Source: Solibacillus sp. FSL R7-0668
GTDB taxonomy: Bacteria; Bacillota; Bacilli; Bacillales_A; Planococcaceae
Assembly: GCF_038006205.1 (NCBI RefSeq)
Contig: NZ_JBBOUU010000001.1
Span: 3,910,001 to 3,974,000 of the forward strand
Direction of reading: 5' to 3'
Length of the DNA stretch: 64,000 bases
Shown here: positions 61,984-64,000 of the stretch, in pieces
Position numbering within the stretch: the stretch's first letter is position 1
How the letters are laid out: each line of letters opens with the position of its first letter
Program-made: the position numbers and the translations under genes
Notes under the pieces: model-generated
The model's database searches: none
What the model was told of the DNA's origin: nothing
Seen by the model: only the letters and a program-made list of their open reading frames with translations

Positions 61984-62220
61984 TTATTTCTCTTCAGCAA
62001 CGAATGGTAATAAAGCCATAATACGTGAAACTTTGATTGCAGATGTAAGTTTACGTTGGTATTTAGCAGAAGTACCTGTTACGCGACGTGGTAAGATTTT
62101 ACCGCGTTCAGAAATGAATTTTTTTAATAAATCTACATCTTTGTAATCGATGTGCGTAATGTTGTTTGAAGTGAAGTAGCAAACTTTACGGCGTTTGCGA
62201 CCTCCGCGACGTGGTGCCAT
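61984..62220 (-). CDS. rpsR: 30S ribosomal protein S18, copy 2
   Basis: A 78-aa complete S18, ending VAEEK. About a dozen base changes separate it from copy 1, nearly all synonymous, so both copies are under selection. Its spacer from ssb is 329 bp and holds the second end repeat, unlike the short spacers usual in this operon. AAAGGAGGACACCCATA precedes the ATG. It may be element-borne or the remains of an earlier insertion. Confidence 0.93.
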   Translation of the reverse strand: MAPRRGGRKRRKVCYFTSNNITHIDYKDVDLLKKFISERGKILPRRVTGTSAKYQRKLTSAIKVSRIMALLPFVAEEK

Positions 62221-62324
62221 TATGGGTGTCCTCCTTTAATAATTTTTTTGTAGACTATTCGACACTAGAATATTAATTATCCTATTAGACGTATCTGAAT
62301 AAACTCACCAGAATCTTAATATTT

Positions 62325-62487
62325 CCCCCTATTACACAATATTCTAATTACACACTTATACACTAAAGTATATCGTCTGAACATTGCCATATATAGGTTT
62401 GGAAAGGATTATACACACCAATTAATCGATGTGCATAATCTGTTTTTATATACTTTTTAAGAAGTTACTGGTTACACATTAAAAACG
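62325..62487 (+). repeat. End repeat R', between ssb and rpsR copy 2
   Basis: Second copy of the end region. It has ATTACACA at 62331 and AATTACACA at 62345, and TTACACA units continue to 62525, near the ssb stop. Same orientation as repeat R. Confidence 0.8.
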
Positions 62488-62549
62488 TAAATAAACTTAG
62501 GTATATCAACGTTATTACACATTACACACTTTAGTTTATTTACCATTTT

Positions 62550-63113
62550 TCAAAACGGTAAATCGTCTTCAGAAACCTCGATTGGTCCTTTGCTATTTGC
62601 AAATGGATCTTCATCTACACGTGTATAGTTTTGCTGATTTTGAGGTGGTTGCTGATAAGAACCATAAGAATCTTGTGGTTGCGCGCCCCCAAATTGCTGG
62701 TTTGGCTGATTGTATGATGGTTGTCCACCATAGTTTTGCCCACCACCATATTGTTGGTTGCCTTGCATACCTTGAGATGCATTTGCTCCTCCACGCGGCT
62801 CTAAGAACTGCACAGCATCTGCAACGACATCTGTTGTGTATACACGCTTCCCATCTTGTCCTTCATAGCTACCTGTTTGAATACGGCCTTCCACACCAAT
62901 TAAACTTCCTTTTCGCATGAAGTTCGCTAAGTTTTCAGCTTGTTTTCTCCAGGCAATACAGCCTATGAAATCTGCTTCACGTTCACCAGATTGGTTCGAA
63001 AAAGTACGATTTACAGCAATTGTAAAACGTGCCATTGGAACGCCACTTGGTGTATAACGAAGCTCAGGATCCTTTGTTAGTCTTCCAACTAATACAACAC
63101 GGTTAATCATCAA
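62550..63113 (-). CDS. ssb: Single-stranded DNA-binding protein
   Basis: A 187-aa protein: OB-fold (1-105, starting [20 protein letters not shown]), Gly/Gln/Asn-rich linker and acidic tip EDDLPF that binds partner proteins. It follows rpsF by 35 nt in the ribosomal operon. The insertion of the mobile element lies just after its stop. Confidence 0.97.
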   Translation of the reverse strand: MMINRVVLVGRLTKDPELRYTPSGVPMARFTIAVNRTFSNQSGEREADFIGCIAWRKQAENLANFMRKGSLIGVEGRIQTGSYEGQDGKRVYTTDVVADAVQFLEPRGGANASQGMQGNQQYGGGQNYGGQPSYNQPNQQFGGAQPQDSYGSYQQPPQNQQNYTRVDEDPFANSKGPIEVSEDDLPF

Positions 63114-63148
63114 TGCACCCTCCTTTTTTCAGCATTTTTATTTAAAAA

Positions 63149-63439
63149 TTATTTGTCATCTTCGCGTACAGCGATGTGACGGATGATGTCTTCGCTGATG
63201 TTCGCTAAACGAGTATATTCGTTGATAGCTTCTGTACCAGCGTTAACTTTCACGATTTGGTAGAAACCTTCGCGGAAGTCGTTGATTTCGTAAGCTAAGC
63301 GACGTTTACCCCAGTCTTTTGCTTCAACGATCTCTGCACCATTTGAAGTTAAGATCTCTTCGAAACGAGCTGTTAAAGCTTTTTTCGCCTCATCTTCAAT
63401 GTTTGGGCGGATAATGTACATTAATTCATACTTTCTCAT
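63149..63439 (-). CDS. rpsF: 30S ribosomal protein S6
   Basis: A 96-aa S6 ([12 protein letters not shown]...). The ATG at 63439 is chosen as AAGGAGG lies about 10 nt upstream; the GTG four codons earlier overlaps it. S6 pairs with S18 on the ribosome, and the S6:S18 complex controls this operon in many bacteria. Confidence 0.97.
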   Translation of the reverse strand: MRKYELMYIIRPNIEDEAKKALTARFEEILTSNGAEIVEAKDWGKRRLAYEINDFREGFYQIVKVNAGTEAINEYTRLANISEDIIRHIAVREDDK

Positions 63440-63467
63440 TTGTGTTTGCACCTCCTTATGGACTTGG

Positions 63468-63489
63468 GCTCTCCTGTCTAGCAGGGAGC
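63468..63489 (-). promoter_or_regulatory. Hairpin in the rpsF leader
   Basis: GCTCCCTG-ctaga-CAGGAGAGC with one bulged base, about 30 nt before rpsF. Candidate for the S6:S18-binding leader RNA; the conserved nucleotides were not verified. Confidence 0.35.
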
Positions 63490-63615
63490 AAGGAGTAAGT
63501 AACTTCTATTACTCACATCAATGAATTGTATCATACTTACAATTTAGGCGCAACCCAATACCGCTCTTAATCTTTATTCACCTTTTGTTATAATCATTAA
63601 TAAGGGAGGTGCCTT

Positions 63616-64000
63616 ATGAACAATCATCAGCCAATTATTATTGAATTAAATATGCAAAAAATTGCGCGTGACAATATTATTTGGACAATAGGTCTCATTA
63701 TTTTTACCGTACTATTAAATGCACTTATTCATCAACGCTTTACTGCTCATTTTTCGTGGTTGGATTTTATCTATTTATTTCTTGCTTATATCGTACTGAT
63801 TGTTTCACATGAAACCTTTCATTTACTAGGCTTTATGATTTTTGGTCGCGTTTCCTATAAAGACCTTGATTACGGTATCAATATAAAACTGGGTGTCGCG
63901 TATGCTACAACACATCAGCCGCTTTCAAACGCTGCGATGAAAAAAGCACTGCTACTCCCTTTTTGGACGACTGGTGTTACACCTACGATTATTGGGCTAG
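63616..64000 (+). CDS. DUF3267 membrane protein with HExxH motif (partial)
   Basis: 128 codons, cut by the window edge. Two hydrophobic segments (about 24-42 and 52-70), then HETFHLLGF, a zinc-metalloprotease-like motif in DUF3267. GGGAGGTGCC precedes the ATG. Site-2-protease-like activity is inference. Confidence 0.75.
   Translation, partial: MNNHQPIIIELNMQKIARDNIIWTIGLIIFTVLLNALIHQRFTAHFSWLDFIYLFLAYIVLIVSHETFHLLGFMIFGRVSYKDLDYGINIKLGVAYATTHQPLSNAAMKKALLLPFWTTGVTPTIIGL

Larger units (their letters stand above)
56969..62530. mobile_element. Tn554/RIT-like element with three tyrosine recombinases in rpsF-ssb-rpsR
   Basis: About 5.5 kb between ssb and rpsR, made of four overlapping genes (three tyrosine recombinases, one TnpC-like) and a second rpsR. 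End units GATTACACA face each other: two near 56969-57026 and two near 61668-61737, with further ones at 62331-62525. The end region before tnpA is duplicated before rpsR copy 2. Limits are approximate. Tn554 family members use tyrosine recombinases and TnpC with site-specific insertion. No resistance cargo is present. Confidence 0.8.

Noticed and set aside
61984-62220. rpsR copy 2 as a pseudogene
   Set aside because: The frame is complete and changes are almost all synonymous, with intact ribosome site and terminator.
1-64000. CRISPR arrays, tRNA or rRNA genes
   Set aside because: No regular spacer-repeat pattern and no cloverleaf or rRNA sequence was recognised by eye on either strand.

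Overview
The window reads as low-GC Firmicutes chromosome from an endospore former of the Planococcaceae (Solibacillus/Lysinibacillus type). Evidence for this is a CotD-type coat protein, the walR-walK-yycH-yycI-walJ-htrC cluster, the rpsF-ssb-rpsR, gdpP-rplI-dnaB and purA order typical of the oriC neighbourhood, a bpsA-bpsB alkylpyrone pair and a phnWX aminoethylphosphonate operon. Assignment is by gene content only. No tRNA, rRNA or CRISPR array was seen.

Layout. 1-19.2 kb is ordinary metabolic and surface gene content: a bpsAB pair, a DUF4358/MBOAT/DHHW surface acylation operon, an iron alcohol dehydrogenase with a cre-like site, a five-gene 2-aminoethylphosphonate uptake/degradation operon with a divergent DeoR regulator, cotD, a sodium:solute symporter with its small subunit, a SIMPL protein and a membrane diguanylate cyclase. 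19.27-40.28 kb is an integrated island. 40.3-56.4 kb is the conserved origin-proximal block (rlmH, wal operon, a LysM/G5/M23 peptidase, purA, dnaB, rplI, gdpP, yybS). 56.6-63.4 kb is the rpsF-ssb-rpsR operon, split by a second mobile element. A DUF3267 gene runs off the right edge.

The island is the main discovery. It lies at the 3' end of rlmH and is bounded by 26-bp direct repeats (24 of 26 identical), both encoding the same RlmH C-terminus (EPYHK-stop). It carries a large serine recombinase, a DUF927 Cch-like ATPase and a DUF1643 protein, so it has the architecture of a staphylococcal cassette chromosome (SCC) outside Staphylococcus. Its cargo looks defensive: a type I restriction-modification locus (hsdR, half-hsdS, hsdM, hsdS, HEPN-like ORF), a TIR protein with a coiled-coil N-terminus, a GIY-YIG nuclease and a PLD nuclease with an EVE-like C-terminus. 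Three internal copies of the terminal repeat and two C-terminal serine-recombinase remnants suggest stepwise accretion of cassettes. Small unlisted genes (26-aa peptide, 52-aa Zn-ribbon protein, 31-aa ORF coupled to the recombinase), Cch-flanking repeats and an array of three phased palindromes before the half-hsdS add regulatory detail.

The second element is a Tn554/RIT-like module with three tyrosine recombinases plus a TnpC-like protein and no ordinary cargo, sitting between ssb and rpsR. Two intact, nearly identical rpsR genes flank the recombinases. Its end region is present twice, and its other end has a promoter pointing out into rpsR, so it seems adapted to live inside an essential ribosomal protein operon.
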